From Adiantum capillus-veneris (lineage: Eukaryota > Streptophyta > Polypodiopsida > Polypodiales > Pteridaceae), in NCBI GenBank assembly GCA_014529385.2, contig CM043942.1, positions 48,838,244 to 48,902,243 on the forward strand: a stretch of 64,000 nt of DNA, given 5' to 3'. Under the pieces are notes generated by a model. The model worked only from the letters and a program-made list of their open reading frames with translations, made no database searches and was not told the DNA's origin. Position 1 is the first letter of the stretch, and each line of letters starts with the position of its first letter. Positions 44,996-56,241 of this stretch are shown in pieces. The translations under genes and the position numbers were made by a program.

Positions 44996-46148
44996 GTCTT
45001 TAATTAGTTTAAGTTATTTTATAAGTTAGCATTGCATAGGTAAGAAGGATAAACTGGCTGAAAACGGAAGGTAACTTCCAACGTGCATTTGTTTATAATA
45101 TAGGAAAAAATTGTTTGGGTTAAAACTGGTTGAATTAGGAAAGATATGTTTGATCATCCTTAAGACAGCTTGTCTCAAGACACCTCCGACTCGTTGATAT
45201 AAATTGATGATAATGATTGGCTTTCTAGCCACGGTTAAGTCGGTTACCCCCATGAACGATGAGTTTCTACTCCGTGTCATGTCTTGATGTTTCTACATAA
45301 GTTAGGATACCGTTTTTATCCTAGGGGAGCCGCCCGGTTGTATGGGCAACTGGTTTGGTGTATGGGCACCCGGAACCTTGGGTGGGGGTTTATTCCACTC
45401 CGGATTTGAACAAGGAATGGGTGTGGTTTTTCACCCTTAAGTGGTCTTGAGACAAAACGAGTACTGTTCATGGTTATTATGGATAATGTTTTGATTGACA
45501 GTACCCTGTCTTAAGTTTAAAGATGTCTGTTTGCTAAAAGAATGCTTTCAATGCTGTCTTCAAGAATTACCGTGATGGAACGTTAAAAGAAATCATTATT
45601 TTAAATGTTTAAAACAATGTGATAATAAGATAAACGAATCTTGTGTGAGTGCGGGGTGGTAAGTGGGGATTGACTAAGGTTGTCAATCATGGAAGGGTGG
45701 ACTGATTAGTCAGGTAACTATCCATTCCCGCGCACTGAAACATTTTAGAAACTACTCACTTGGAAGAGGAATCCACCAATGGCTGTGCCCTCACATATGT
45801 TAGGGAGGGAAAAGCGTTGGCTAAGGAAACCATAATCTGAATGATGAAGTTATAGGGCCGGAATATGAATTTTTTTTTGTAGGCCGTTTGAATACATTGT
45901 CCCGTTTTCGCTGCGAGACAGGACTAGGTCTGCTTCTAAGGCTATAGACCCAAGCCATTGTCAATGGTAAAGGTCTATTCCTTGGATTTTTCTTGTTTAG
46001 AGACTCCGATTTTTATAAGTCCTAGAGACCTGTCAAGGATTCCATCCCGATCTTGGTGTAGTCAGGGTTGGGGACATTACAGTCAACTTGATGATACATA
46101 AGCGTATCACATGACTGAGGCCCCCCCACTCTGGAGATACACGAGAGG

Positions 46149-46740
46149 GAAGCCCTTTTGAACCTCATGCCACAAAAATATGGCGACCAACCCCAAGATA
46201 TTTTACATAGGGTAGCTGATAAAGTTCTAGTTGTCCTTAAGAATGACAACACCAAGGATCTAGATAAGAAGAAAGAGTTTGAAAAGCTACTAAACAATGC
46301 ATGCACAGAAAAAGATTGGGGAACTTATTCTAGATTACAATGATGGTTGTAAAGCTGGTATCATGGGTGCAGGAGAAGCTCTTGATCATGCCATTGATGT
46401 TTCTACTGAGTTTGCATACGAACAAGAAGAAGAGAAGAGTGACTTGGATGATGTGCAAGAAGACAACAATAGATAAAATGAGGATGCAGATGTGGAGACA
46501 AAGGCTATGCAGATGGTGGTATTGATGATGATGATGTTGACGAGGCTAATGGGGGTTTGAATGTCCAAGATACTGATGCCTAGTGACTACATAGAAGAAG
46601 ATTAGTCAAGTTTATGGTAGCATTGACCCCAACAAATCTAGAAGCTTGTTGAACAAGTCTTAAAGATGTTAGCTAAGGGAGAGGACAGGGAGGTTCCATA
46701 TCTTCTCATTGGTATAGCTATCTTAGTTTTCTAGTGGAGT
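46149..46740 (+). pseudogene. Fragment of BRR2 (U5 snRNP helicase) N-terminal region
   Basis: Across shifting frames the sequence follows plant BRR2 in order: EALLNLM, GDQPQDIL, VLKND, KKKEFEKLL, DYNDG, EEEKSDLDDVQED, AMQM with a GGIDDDD-like reading, EANGGLNVQDTDA, YGSIDPN, then VEQVLKMLAKGEDREV. BRR2 is the DExH helicase that unwinds U4/U6 in the spliceosome; this is the region before the helicase cassettes. There are at least four frameshifts and several stops, so it is dead. No introns are evident within about 590 bp. It lies just after the giant LTR and before gypsy protease sequence, suggesting a retro-copied or captured fragment. Confidence 0.75.
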
Positions 46741-47039
46741 AAATCAACTCTTTGAAATACCAAGAACAACACCCTCATGTGAAAGATTCTTTAATTGGCT
46801 TGTTAGGGCATGTGTCTTATGGCACAAGCACTTAATTCCCCCCCCCCCTGGTGCCCCCTCCCTTATGTATATGGTACGAGCATGAAATAATGGGGGGCTA
46901 CCCTTGTTGTATACGCTTATGTCTAACCTTTAAAAACCCCCCTCTTGTACACTCGCGTGATACCATACAAAAATCCATAGTGAATCCCCCGGGAATACCC
47001 GTTAACAAGTTGGGGCAATACTTTGAAGGTGATGAATCT

Positions 47040-47380
47040 AATGCAACCCTACCAATCACTACTAAAGGATTAATTGTGAGGGAGTCCTTGATGGTGGTGC
47101 GTGAGTCAGCATTGTAACAAAAAGTTGTTGGGAGTCTATGGGAAGAGCACACCTTGAAGTCACAAATGTAGTGGTAAAAATGGCTAATGGATCTACCGTT
47201 ACGCCTATTGGAATGCTAAAGGATCTCAAGATCAAGGTCATGGGAAACAAGTTAAGGCATACTTTCATTGTTATGGATTTCTCCAAACATCCTATATCAT
47301 TTAAGATGATCTTAGGACGTCCATTCATGAGGGAAGCAAACATGGTGCATGACGGGTCCAAAAACCACGTCTATTTATAG
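47040..47380 (+). pseudogene. Gypsy protease fragment, DGG type
   Basis: VLDGGA, then a stop, VSIVTKSCWESMG, VTNVVVKMANGSTVTPIG, LRHTFIVMDF, and FKMILGRPFMREANM. The DGGA active-site variant and ILGRPFM are typical of plant Ty3/gypsy retropepsins, which cut the polyprotein. A TGA in the active-site loop (about 47083) and the loss of surrounding gag and RT make it a relic. The 46741-47040 stretch is unassigned. Confidence 0.65.
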
Positions 47381-47545
47381 TTCCAAGACTCTGTCATTTG
47401 AGTTGATCTTGTAAGTGGTCGAATGCATCCTTTAGGAAATAAATTTATCATTGACAATCGATCGGACACCACAAGTCACTCAGCTCCATTGTAGTATTGT
47501 TACACATGTAACGAGGGCACGGATATTGGGGAAGACTCTCCGTAT

Positions 47546-47833
47546 ATGGATATCCTACCTGGAATGGCTGAGTCAAACAACGTTGATTGGGTACACCTAG
47601 CAGCAACTATAGATACTTGGGGAACTAGGGGAACAAACTGGGTAACACCAGATGGGGAAGAAATAACACAAATTGTACCAATAAACATGCTAGGTGTAGC
47701 GCATGTAACCTCCGATGATAAGAGAGAGGCACACCTATCTAAGAGTGAAACTGATGATTCCTCAAACTATTTGAACCAATACACCTCAAAAACGAAATCT
47801 CAAGGAGAGTTACAAGCCATTCATAAAAAATAA
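47546..47833 (+). pseudogene. Unrecognised gypsy-associated coding fragment
   Basis: This is a 95-codon frame, MDILPGMAESNNVDWVHL, WVTPDGEEITQIVPIN, YLNQYTSKTKSQ. It is not recognised. It lies between two protease-like fragments and leads, after a frame change, into a Lys/Gln-rich coil-like segment (KEQAELKKIQARVEA, RQQCLRCQRE) before the second protease. Confidence 0.35.
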
Positions 47834-47947
47834 GGTTGCCAAGGAACAAGCAGAGCTTAAAAAGATCCAAGCAAGAGTCGAGGCTTGAGAAAGACAACAA
47901 TGTCTTAGATGCCAACGAGAAGCTAATCTGGGAATCACGTAAGAATT

Positions 47948-48960
47948 TTTTGAGGACATTGATGACACTTCATTGGAATCTGAGCCACCTCTACGATATC
48001 CAATTGAACTAAATAGCATCTATGGGAGAGTGCTATATAATGCCTTATTAGATACAGGGGCTAAGCACAATTTGTTATCATATGGAGTTTGGTGTCAATT
48101 AGGGAAACTGACCCTATCCCAGAGTACAATGCAAGTCAAGGGAATTAATAAAAAGAAAACTGATATTCCTGGAATCCTTCAGTCCCCTGTTGTCTATGAC
48201 AAAGGAAGCATAGTTCAGAGCTTTTTGGTCATGCCTGAGGGAACTATGGAGGGCAACATAAACCTTGGACGCACATGGATGTTGGCAACCAAATGCACTA
48301 TTGATTGGGGTACTTGTAGTGTCACGACACGGCCACCAACTCTTACCCCTACCATTGAAGAAAAGTCACCTACATTGCAAACTCTAGTGAAGTTGCAAGA
48401 TAGCCAAGATCCACAAACCAAAGTGGTTAAACCGTCTTTGTCAATTGCCCATGAACCTAGCACTTCAACACTTGCAATGAGAAGTAATATTACAAGGACT
48501 CAACATGCACCACCTATGAGTACATATCAATGGGTCCCAACGGCCTTACTTCCAAATACCTCCACCCTTACACCCAATTCAAGAAAAACTTCTCATACAA
48601 AACCAAGAGTGCACTCTAGTCGATTCAAGACCAAATCACATTGGATTCCAAAACAACTATTAGAAGGCCAAGGGTACTATGGTGGAAATGAGAAAATATG
48701 GATAACTAAACGTAAAATGTGCCTTTCCCTATCACCTACAGAACCATGTGAGTCAAACAATGTAAATCCAAAGCCAATGGCATATCGTGGAAAGGAAAAG
48801 ATCACGGAATGCTTCCAAAGCTCGTTTGGGTTCCAAGGCAAAACCAATTTATTCCACCTAGCTCGGGAAGGGGGAATCCCGCCAAGCTTCTAGCTCCTCA
48901 TGTAATGCATCCATAGAGGTAAAAGCTTCTCCACAACCTCCACCTACAATAGTGGACCTC
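47948..48960 (+). pseudogene. Second protease-like ORF (DTG type) with WVP motifs
   Basis: PIELNSIYGRVLYNALLDTG begins a retropepsin-type region (DTG near 48055-48063), with FLVMPEGTMEGNINLGRTWM as its distal motif. It is followed by a Thr/Pro/Ser-rich tail with Trp motifs: YQWVPTALL, SHWIPKQLL, KIWITKRK, and, after a frame shift near 48820, LVWVPRQNQ. The arrangement coil, DTG protease, Trp motifs matches the ORF at 33.1-34.3 kb. It is frameshifted at its end. The two loci belong to the same LTR family. Confidence 0.6.
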
Positions 48961-49564
48961 CATGAAGCTACAAAGGAATCCACACCTCCCATTGTCCAAG
49001 AATCACCTGAGGAACCACTTCAAATTTGTTCCTGGGAGAGTACCTTACCACCCTTACAACTTGATGAGACACCTAAGGTAATAGAAAACTAATGGGAAAA
49101 ATCCCCACCTATTACCAACTGGAACAATTGGTTTCAAAGGGTGACAACATCATTCCAAAAGGTATGATCTACCCAAGGAAGGGGAGAGTGTTTGCTGACA
49201 TCCATTATTCACTTGCTCCCCTCTTAACCTTCCTCCCTGACCTCTCAATCTTTCAATCCTAGGGAATGTACATATATAGCTCTATACTCAAGAAAAAAAG
49301 AAAAAAGTAAAAGAGAAAGAGCCACCAAACTATAATCTGGAAACCTACAAATTCTAGTACAGGACCTAAGAATCATAATGACATATTATGCACAAGGACA
49401 CGACCTTTTGACACAGCCCTTATAATGATTGCACTCTAAACATCATCTATCTATGTGTACAGATATGGCTAGTATGCTAGAGTCATCCACTCCTACCTTG
49501 GGTGAGAGGTACCCTCTTTACTTTCACAAGTGTTTCACATAGTCTACCCGGTGCTTGCTTGTGA
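48961..49564. other. Decayed continuation, mostly non-coding
   Basis: Reading SSSCNASIEVKAS and SWESTLPPLQLDETPKV, then ITNWNNWFQRVTTSF, suggests the tail of the upstream ORF with a TAA near 49090. From 49190 on nothing is recognised. Confidence 0.35.
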
Positions 49565-49909
49565 ATGGGATTAGATACGCTAGCGAGTGAGAAGAATTTC
49601 GAGGACATAGAAAGGTTGATACGTCTCTTGACCATGATTGACCCATACTTAGTAGAGGACGTCTCTCCGATTGCACAAGCTTACCCTCTTGACCAAGATG
49701 ACTATAGATGCCTAGTGACGTTCTTAGTGAACCTTTGTGCCTCTAATGATGAGGAAGAGTTACATGATTACACGGATGGCACGTATGGTCTCATGGATGA
49801 TGACTTTGTTTTTCTTGATGATGACGAGGATAGGGGTTTAGACCTAGGGCTACTGCCCATCTATTCAATATCCTATTCCCCTGACTCTCTAGGGGGTGCA
49901 AATAATTAG
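49565..49909 (+). CDS. Acidic 114-codon ORF of unknown function near the 3' LTR
   Basis: Frame GLDTLASEKNFEDIERLIR, LVEDVSPIAQAYPLDQD, DDEEELHDYTDGTYG and DDDFVFLDDDEDRG is strongly acidic and matches nothing known. It is open from an ATG at 49568 or earlier. It lies between the second protease-like ORF and the polypurine tract at 51049, so it may be the last ORF of the element. Confidence 0.3.
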   Translation: MGLDTLASEKNFEDIERLIRLLTMIDPYLVEDVSPIAQAYPLDQDDYRCLVTFLVNLCASNDEEELHDYTDGTYGLMDDDFVFLDDDEDRGLDLGLLPIYSISYSPDSLGGANN

Positions 49910-51048
49910 GTTAGGGTTCATTATGTTGTGTGATTGTGTTCAATAAAGGTTGGTGCCTCTTCCCACTGATGGGCCTCCTAGAGGTATTCCTTGTGTTTTC
50001 AACACAATATTCAGCACATTTATTTAGTATTAAACCATTAGATTTTCAATATGATTCTCTGTCATAATTCCTTGTCTAGGTTTAAGAAACAAGCAGTCTG
50101 ACTAAGCTAGTTTGACCAAGCTAGGTGTTAGAGATCTTCTCTTAATACCATAGGGAATGCCTTCTTACTAATCAATGGTTACTTTAGGTTCTTATTCCGA
50201 TTTAGGCAGCATTGTGTGCAATGTACTAGGGCTTTCTAGTGGGCTTAGTCCCTATTGACCTTTAGCTTAAGTATTATAAAGGGATTTTACTAGTGTGACG
50301 AGCCTGGGGAGGGTAACGGTATCAATATGACCCCCCAAAGTTACAAAATTAAAAGGCAATGAAAAACAAAACACAAAAGTGCCAACAATGTAAAATCCTT
50401 ATTTGATATTTCACTCAAATGTAGTGCTTATGGTACCAAAGCCCTAGAGGTTCCCAGTGTCAGCGCTTTTCGTTGAAAATCAAAAAGCCCAAGGCATACA
50501 AAATAAGCACACACATCGAATGAATCAATGTGAAAAAAATTTGGGGGGTCAAAGAAAAGGGAATAATTCAGGTGATGATTTCATAAGTAATTCCTTTTAT
50601 CGTAGCTTAACTAGAAAGTCTTCTAGGTATAGCCTCTAGTCAGCCCTTGAACATGAAATACTTTGCTCTCGTGATTAAAAAACTTAATTGACCAAAGGGA
50701 ATTGAGAAGCTTGCCCATGCTATTAATAAGTTGACCTCTAGTGTCTCTCGACCGTTGAATTAGCGACCCCAGACTTGTTTTTTTTAAACCTTTACAAAGT
50801 GCTTATGCGTTTAATTATATTAGGGTTTAATGTTTACTGCTAAAAAATTGTTTAATATTCTGTTACCAATCAATTTGTGTGCCTATTCCCTGCATATGAT
50901 TTTTAATTGTATATGAGAATGCAATTACTGTGCGATTTATGGTTGATTTTGCAGTGTTTGAAGAGGGCTCAAGACTACAAACTCGGATGCTCTTCCACCT
51001 CGATGAACGGGCTTCATCTCAATAGCTTCCGAGGACGGAATCTACATC
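49910..51048. other. Unassigned 3' region before LTR copy B
   Basis: About 1.1 kb of AT-rich sequence with no recognisable gene. The longest frames (about 60 codons) look random. Confidence 0.5.
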
Positions 51049-51375
51049 AGGAAGGGGGACATGTTAACCCTTACGGACACCCTATCACCTTCAATGGACG
51101 CCTTATCATTATTTAATTGAGTCAAGGACCGGGCTTGTCGGTCCAATAGGAAAAGGGTAAGAGTGATCACCGATGAGAGGTGCACTCTAAAACTGGAACA
51201 TATAACGTTTGGCTAAGATTGACTAAGTGTGGGTACCCAAATGTGAACAGATGAGCCCATATAAAAGTCAATCTAAACCTAAAATGTCTCATTCTCTCAT
51301 TTGTGCAATTGAAGAGTGCTCTTGCTCCATCTCCATCTTCTTCTTCATCTCCTTGTATGTGTGTGTGTGTGTATG
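51049..51375 (+). repeat. Polypurine tract and truncated gypsy LTR, TGTTAACCC family, copy B
   Basis: AGGAAGGGGGA (51049-51059) precedes TGTTAACCCTTACGGACACC at 51062. The TATA box CCCATATAAAAGTC is near 51258. The LTR follows its relatives up to the (TG)n tract at 51355-51372 and then stops, replaced by antisense copia sequence. Confidence 0.85.
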
Positions 51376-51384
51376 CGTGAGAGA

Positions 51385-51555
51385 AGTAGGTGCAAGATGT
51401 TGCCCAAGATAATTAGCAACAAATAGAATATCAAGATGAGTGTTCATGCCAACAAATTGAAGACATCCAATCAAGTTAGCATAAGGCTTATTTGTAACAA
51501 GCTGACCGCCATTTTCAGAAGTGTTCTTTGTGAGTTTGTAAACTTGGACATTAAG
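51385..51555 (-). pseudogene. Copia RT fragment, minus strand
   Basis: On the minus strand it reads KPYANLIGCLQFVGMNTHLD, then ILFVANYLGQHLAPTS, the segment between RT and RNase H of copia (PYRSLVGALQY...TRPDISFAV type). About 55 codons, cut at both ends. One end coincides with the TG tract of LTR copy B. Confidence 0.8.
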
Positions 51556-52139
51556 CAATATAGGTGATCCCATGTGGAGTCCAGCAACCCCCCAAAAGGT
51601 TCCTAGAAGCTTGGGGGTACCTCCTCCTTTGTAGGGCTCATCTGGGCTCGTCCTAGACCCTGTTCACACTAGCCTTGGCCACCAGAAGGCTATAAAAAGG
51701 CCCATAAGCTCTCATTTATACATTCTCCTAGGAATTTCTCTCATTATTTGAGAGAATCTTTACAAACCTCTTAAGAGAGCAAAAATCTTAAAGAGGATTA
51801 ATCCAGGTAATTAGGATTAGTGAATTGCTTAGCAGTTAAGCGAGGTTTAATTTTCTCTCTGCTAATTGTAAATTAGGAATGATTAAGCTTCTTAATACCA
51901 TAAATTACTCTTATTATATCTAAGTAATCCATGTAAACTTAATTCTCCTATTTCTTAATAGTAATTAGTACTAATTAACTATTGTATTAATCAAAATAGC
52001 TTGATTTATGGCCTAATTTAGGCATGAATCATTGTAATTAGCTTCATTAATCTTATGATAATTTGTAGTGCTTCATTACACTGTTATTAAACTGCAATAA
52101 TTATGTGAAAAATTAGTTAATCATTTTGCTAATTATTAG

Positions 52140-52900
52140 GGTTATTAAGCTTATTTTTACTTAAAGTTAAGTGGGAATATGTGAGTTAGATAATTATGTT
52201 ATAATTATCAAAGTTAGAAAAAAATCATTAGAAAGTCATGGTAATCAGGTCAAGTACAAAAAATTAATGTCAATAATTATCTTAACCAAATTATCATATT
52301 TTTTATATAAATCAAAGGAAGAAATTAGTAGGTTAACTTAGATAATGATGTGATAGTTATCAGAGCTAAAAAACATCATTCGAAAGTTGTGGTAATTAGA
52401 TAAAATAAAATAAATTAATTGAGATAATTATCTTAGCAAATTACCCTGATTGTTGATATAAAGCAAAGGGGGAAATTAATAAATTAAGTTAGGTAATTAT
52501 GTGATAATAATCAGAGCTAGGAAACATCATTAGGAAGTTGTGGTAATCAGACCAAGTACAAAAAATAGTTTAGTTAATTATCTTAGCCAAATTACTCTTA
52601 GTTTTAATATAAAATAAAGGGGGGAATTAGTAAGTTAAGTTAGATAAATATGTGATAATTATCAGAGTTAGAAAACATCACTAGGAAGCCGTGGTAATTA
52701 TATCAAGCACAAAACAATAATTTAGATAATTATCTTAGCTAAAAGACCTTGATTTTTTACCTAAGTCAAGAGAAAAAATTGTCTAATTGAGTTAGATATT
52801 TATATATAAATTATCATGGGTATAAAACATCATTAGAAATATGTGATAATCATCTCAAGCTTAAAAAAATAAATTATCCAAGTAAATGGGCTTATTTGGT
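52140..52900. repeat. About 151-bp tandem array, about 5 units, related to the 152-bp array
   Basis: The equivalent motif (TTATCATATT, TTACCCTGAT, TTACTCTTAG, AAGACCTTGA, TTATTTGGTA) recurs near 52291, 52441, 52592, 52743 and 52892, 150-152 bp apart. Units share GGGGGAAATTA(G/A)TAA and GTGATAATTATCAGAG with copy 1. Confidence 0.85.
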
Positions 52901-53249
52901 ATGATTTTTTCTATAAAATTAACTAGGGAAAAAAGGGAAATAATTAATATAATTAGGGAAAAATTACTAGATCTTTGAAATACTCTAAAAACCCTACATG
53001 AATATATCATAGCCTAAATAAGGCTAAGAGATTACTAGGGTTAAAACAATTTAATTTGGACCCTAGAAATTGAATAGGAAAATAGATAAGTAGTTGAGCA
53101 ACTAATAAGAATACTCAAGGACTTGGGTACGTTGTTGGACCACTCCTAGGTTTTTTAAGAGGTTAAGTTTGTATATTATAATCTCATGGCTGAAAAATCC
53201 TTTTAAAGGATATTAGAAGGCCCCAAAAAGGACATGTACCAGTGATCAA

Positions 53250-53387
53250 ATGGATGAGGAGTTTTTGCCCAAGAGGGGCAAAGGTACACATGATCATGAG
53301 GCTGGCCGTAGTATCATTCCTTCAGATGTGACCATGTGTCCCCTGAAGAGGTGCAGCAAGTTGCGATTCTTGACCAGTCATAGGTGA
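53250..53387 (+). CDS. Small ORF with splice donor inside giant LTR copy 2
   Basis: A short frame MDEEFLPKRGKGTHDHEAG aligns with SDDEEVAPKQTRASHDDEAG of copy 1. It runs to CATAG|GTGAGT, a consensus 5' splice site at 53384-53385; the TGA belongs to the putative intron. The part equivalent to the start of copy 1 is shortened. Confidence 0.35.
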   Translation: MDEEFLPKRGKGTHDHEAGRSIIPSDVTMCPLKRCSKLRFLTSHR

Positions 53388-54510
53388 GTTTAAGTTCTCA
53401 AGGTTCAGTTAATTTTTTTATATAAAGGTTTAAGGTAATTTAACATTGCATATGTTAAGTATTAGTTATAATCACTAGGATTGAGTAAACTGGCCAAGAA
53501 CGGAAGATTAAATCTTCCAAGAAACACCAAGCATTTGATTGAAGAGAAATAAGAAAGAAATGCCTTGGTTCGTCTGGGTGACTAGGGAATGAACTGATTG
53601 ACCATCCTTAGGGTAGCTTGTCTCAAGATCACCCTGACATTTTGATATTGTTCTCTCAAGTGGAGAGTAATGGAAGCTATGTGGCTTCAGAGCAGTCTGC
53701 TACCTCCATGAATGCCGAGTCTCTACTCCGTTCATGTCATCGTTTCTTAAATGTTAGGATATGGTCTTTATCCTAGGGGAGTCGCCCGGTGTATGGGCAA
53801 CTGGCTAGGGTGTATGGGCACCCAAAATTTTGTTTTTAAATAAGGAGAGGTGTATGGTCACCCATTGTATATGTGATCTTGAGACAAGTAGAGTGCTAGT
53901 AAAAGTTTTGATATGACAATACATTGTCTTAAGTTTAAGGATGTTTGTTTTATGAAAGCATGTTTTTAATGCTGATTTCAATAACTTGTTTTAATAAATT
54001 GTTGTATGGGAAAGTTAAAAGGAAACCATGATTTTATATGTCAAGAATAATGTGGTAGTAATTAGAAAACAAAAAATTATGTGTGAGTGCGGGGTGGTAA
54101 GTGGGGATCGACTCAGGTTGTCAATAATGGACGGATGGACCTGATTAGTCAAATAACTATCCATTCACGCGCACTAACGATAGAAGACTTATTCAATGGA
54201 AGAGGAGTCCACCAACAGCTGTGCTCTCACTCTTGTAGAGGGAAAAAAACGTTGGATGAGGATACCTTAGTCCATGTGTGGAGGTTATAGGGCCAAAAAT
54301 ATTTTTGGATTTTTAAGATTTTGTCCCGTTTTTGCTTGCGAGATAGGACTAGGTCTTTCTCTAGGGCTATAGTCCGAAGCCATTGCCAATGGTAAAGGTC
54401 CATTCCCTCGATTATTTTCTTTGAGACTCAGACTTTGATCGGCCTAGAGACACTATTAAGGACCCCCATCTTGACCTTTGGTGTCGGGGTGGTTGTGGGC
54501 AGTTTTCACT

Positions 54511-54523
54511 TGGTATCAAAGCA
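54511..54523 (+). promoter_or_regulatory. Primer-binding-site-like sequence (Met-type)
   Basis: TGGTATCAAAGCA is close to the TGGTATCAGAGC site and lies two bases after the likely LTR end. The short internal remnant 54524-54790 carries no recognisable gag before LINE sequence starts. Confidence 0.6.
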
Positions 54524-56241
54524 TGTGTTAATTAAGACCTTGGACCTAGGGAAAGATGAAGGTACTATGAAAAAAAATTGTGGGTTTGATTAAAGAGATT
54601 AAAGATGTGTATAATTGAAATAAGAGAGAGGAAGAAAAAGAGAAATATTATCCCCATCTTTGCAGGAAGACTTCCATCATGCTTTCCGCAAGTTTATGAT
54701 CTTCAATATCATGTTTTTGGGAGCTTGCTCATCCCGAAGGTACACAATTTGGAAAAGTGTGATGAAGTTACTAGACTACATGTTCTCCCCACCCACTTGG
54801 GGAATTAGTTGGGGAGCGTCTAGTCAAGTATTCCCACCATTTTTTTGGCCAATGTCTCTTCCATATTGTGTTGAGGGGGCTACTCCAATCATCCTCCTGC
54901 ATTAATGCTTAGTATATGCCTTTAGAGTGAGGTTTCCAAAAGAGGCTACCCTCCGGCCATCTCCAAGCGTTCCATTCAAACTTTGATTCACAAGTTGTCA
55001 TAGCCCCATTATCAAGCTCTTTTATCACCCTAATGACTAGCAAGATCTCAAATCCATTCAGCTGATATTGGTTTGCTAGAGAGTTAATAGTTTTCCAGTT
55101 CTTACTATTGCCGTCCCATAATTGCTCTAGTCAAATGAGAACCTTATTATTCACTTTCTTGGACATTTCTATCCAATAGGGGCTATGTGGTGGCCCCAAG
55201 ACTTTAGAGGGCCAGGGGGGAACAGTGTAAGCTAGGGTTCTTGAAATACCAGGCTACTTCCCCCCATTCCAAAACCTCAGCTGCTCTTTTGCTCTTCCTC
55301 ATCAGGTCCCTTGAAAGTCCACCCGAGCTAAGGGAAGACCACTTCGGGACAGAAGTTTGTCATGTATCATCACCTCCTTCCACTTTCCACCTTTTGATCC
55401 CACATTTGCTGCATCGAGCCGCTTCCGTGGTCATGATAGCCCAAGCTTGCTCTTGTTTAGCCAATGAGACTATAATTTTGGCACAAAGGGCCTCAACATG
55501 GGATACCGGGTTAAGAATACCGAGACCTCCTTGGTCTACTAGACGAGCGACTATCTCCCATCTTGCCCATTGCCATGGATGGGAGGTTTTTGTGTTGTTC
55601 TTCCAAAGAAACCTTTTAACTACTCTTAAGAATTCTTTCCAATTGCACTTAGCCATCTTGAGGATGGGACTGAGGAAATCAATGTACAGGAGCATATAAG
55701 AATTTATCACTCTAATCCAAATGTGGAAGGGAGGAGAGCAAACTGCCACCTTCTCATCTTTGTTCTGATTTTTTCAAGAATCCATTGAAATATTTGTTTG
55801 TGGGTTATGTCCACCCCTAAGAGGGCTCCTAGGTGTCTGAATAAACTTCCTTTTGAGATAATCTCCCCTGACCAAACTGAAGGGTCGAAAGAGTCGTTTT
55901 CCGACAGGGAGATAAGCCTTGACTTCTCTTTATTGCACTTGGAACCCGAGGCCACGGAGAATGTTTGCACAATCTCTAGAGCTCTCTTGAGGACTTGGGG
56001 GCATGCCTTCAAGAACATGAGCGAATCATCTGTAAGCATTTTGGCCAGGAGCTGGTTATTGCCCGAAATTGTCACGCCTTGAATCTCCCCTCGTGCCGCA
56101 CTGGCTTCGAGCATCGTGATGAGAGGATGCAATCCGATGGCAAAAAGCAAGGGGGCCAGGGGACATCCTTGCTTAATAGACCTTTTCACCTCAAAAGAGC
56201 CCACAATTCTATCATTGAATAGGAGCTCTAACTGGCTGCCA

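Larger units (their letters stand above)
40972..46085 (+). repeat. Giant LTR/leader repeat, copy 1 (about 5.1 kb)
   Basis: It starts TGTGAGGACC after a purine-rich run and ends near a TTGATGATACATAAGC segment that parallels the PBS-like TTGGTATCAAAGC of copy 2. It holds a TATA box at 41500-41507 (CTATAAATAGGACCC), a 152-bp tandem array, a small ORF with splice donor, and a 1-kb conserved 3' portion (TATCCTAGGGGAG(C/T)CGCCCGGT, GTATGGGCAACTGG, GAGTGCGGGGTGGTAAGTGGGGAT). The same order recurs at 51.6-54.5 kb, so it is a repeat family. The LTR reading rests on PPT and PBS positions and is an inference. Confidence 0.6.
51573..54508 (+). repeat. Giant LTR/leader repeat, copy 2 (about 2.9 kb)
   Basis: It follows copy 1 in order: TATA box CTATAAAAAGGCCC (near 51691), AT-rich leader, tandem array, small ORF with splice donor, and the conserved 3' kilobase (TATCCTAGGGGAGTCGCC, GTGAGTGCGGGGTGGTAAG). 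It ends TTTTCA just before TGGTATCAAAGC. It is shorter mainly because the array has fewer units. The 5' end at TGTGGAGTCC is uncertain. Confidence 0.6.

Noticed and set aside
47546..47833. Toxin, immunity or defence function for small unknown ORFs
   Set aside because: Context is purely retroelement-derived and no motif supports such a role.
55241..56222. Plus-strand ORFs of 94-152 codons
   Set aside because: They are antisense to the L1-type LINE coding sequence on the minus strand.
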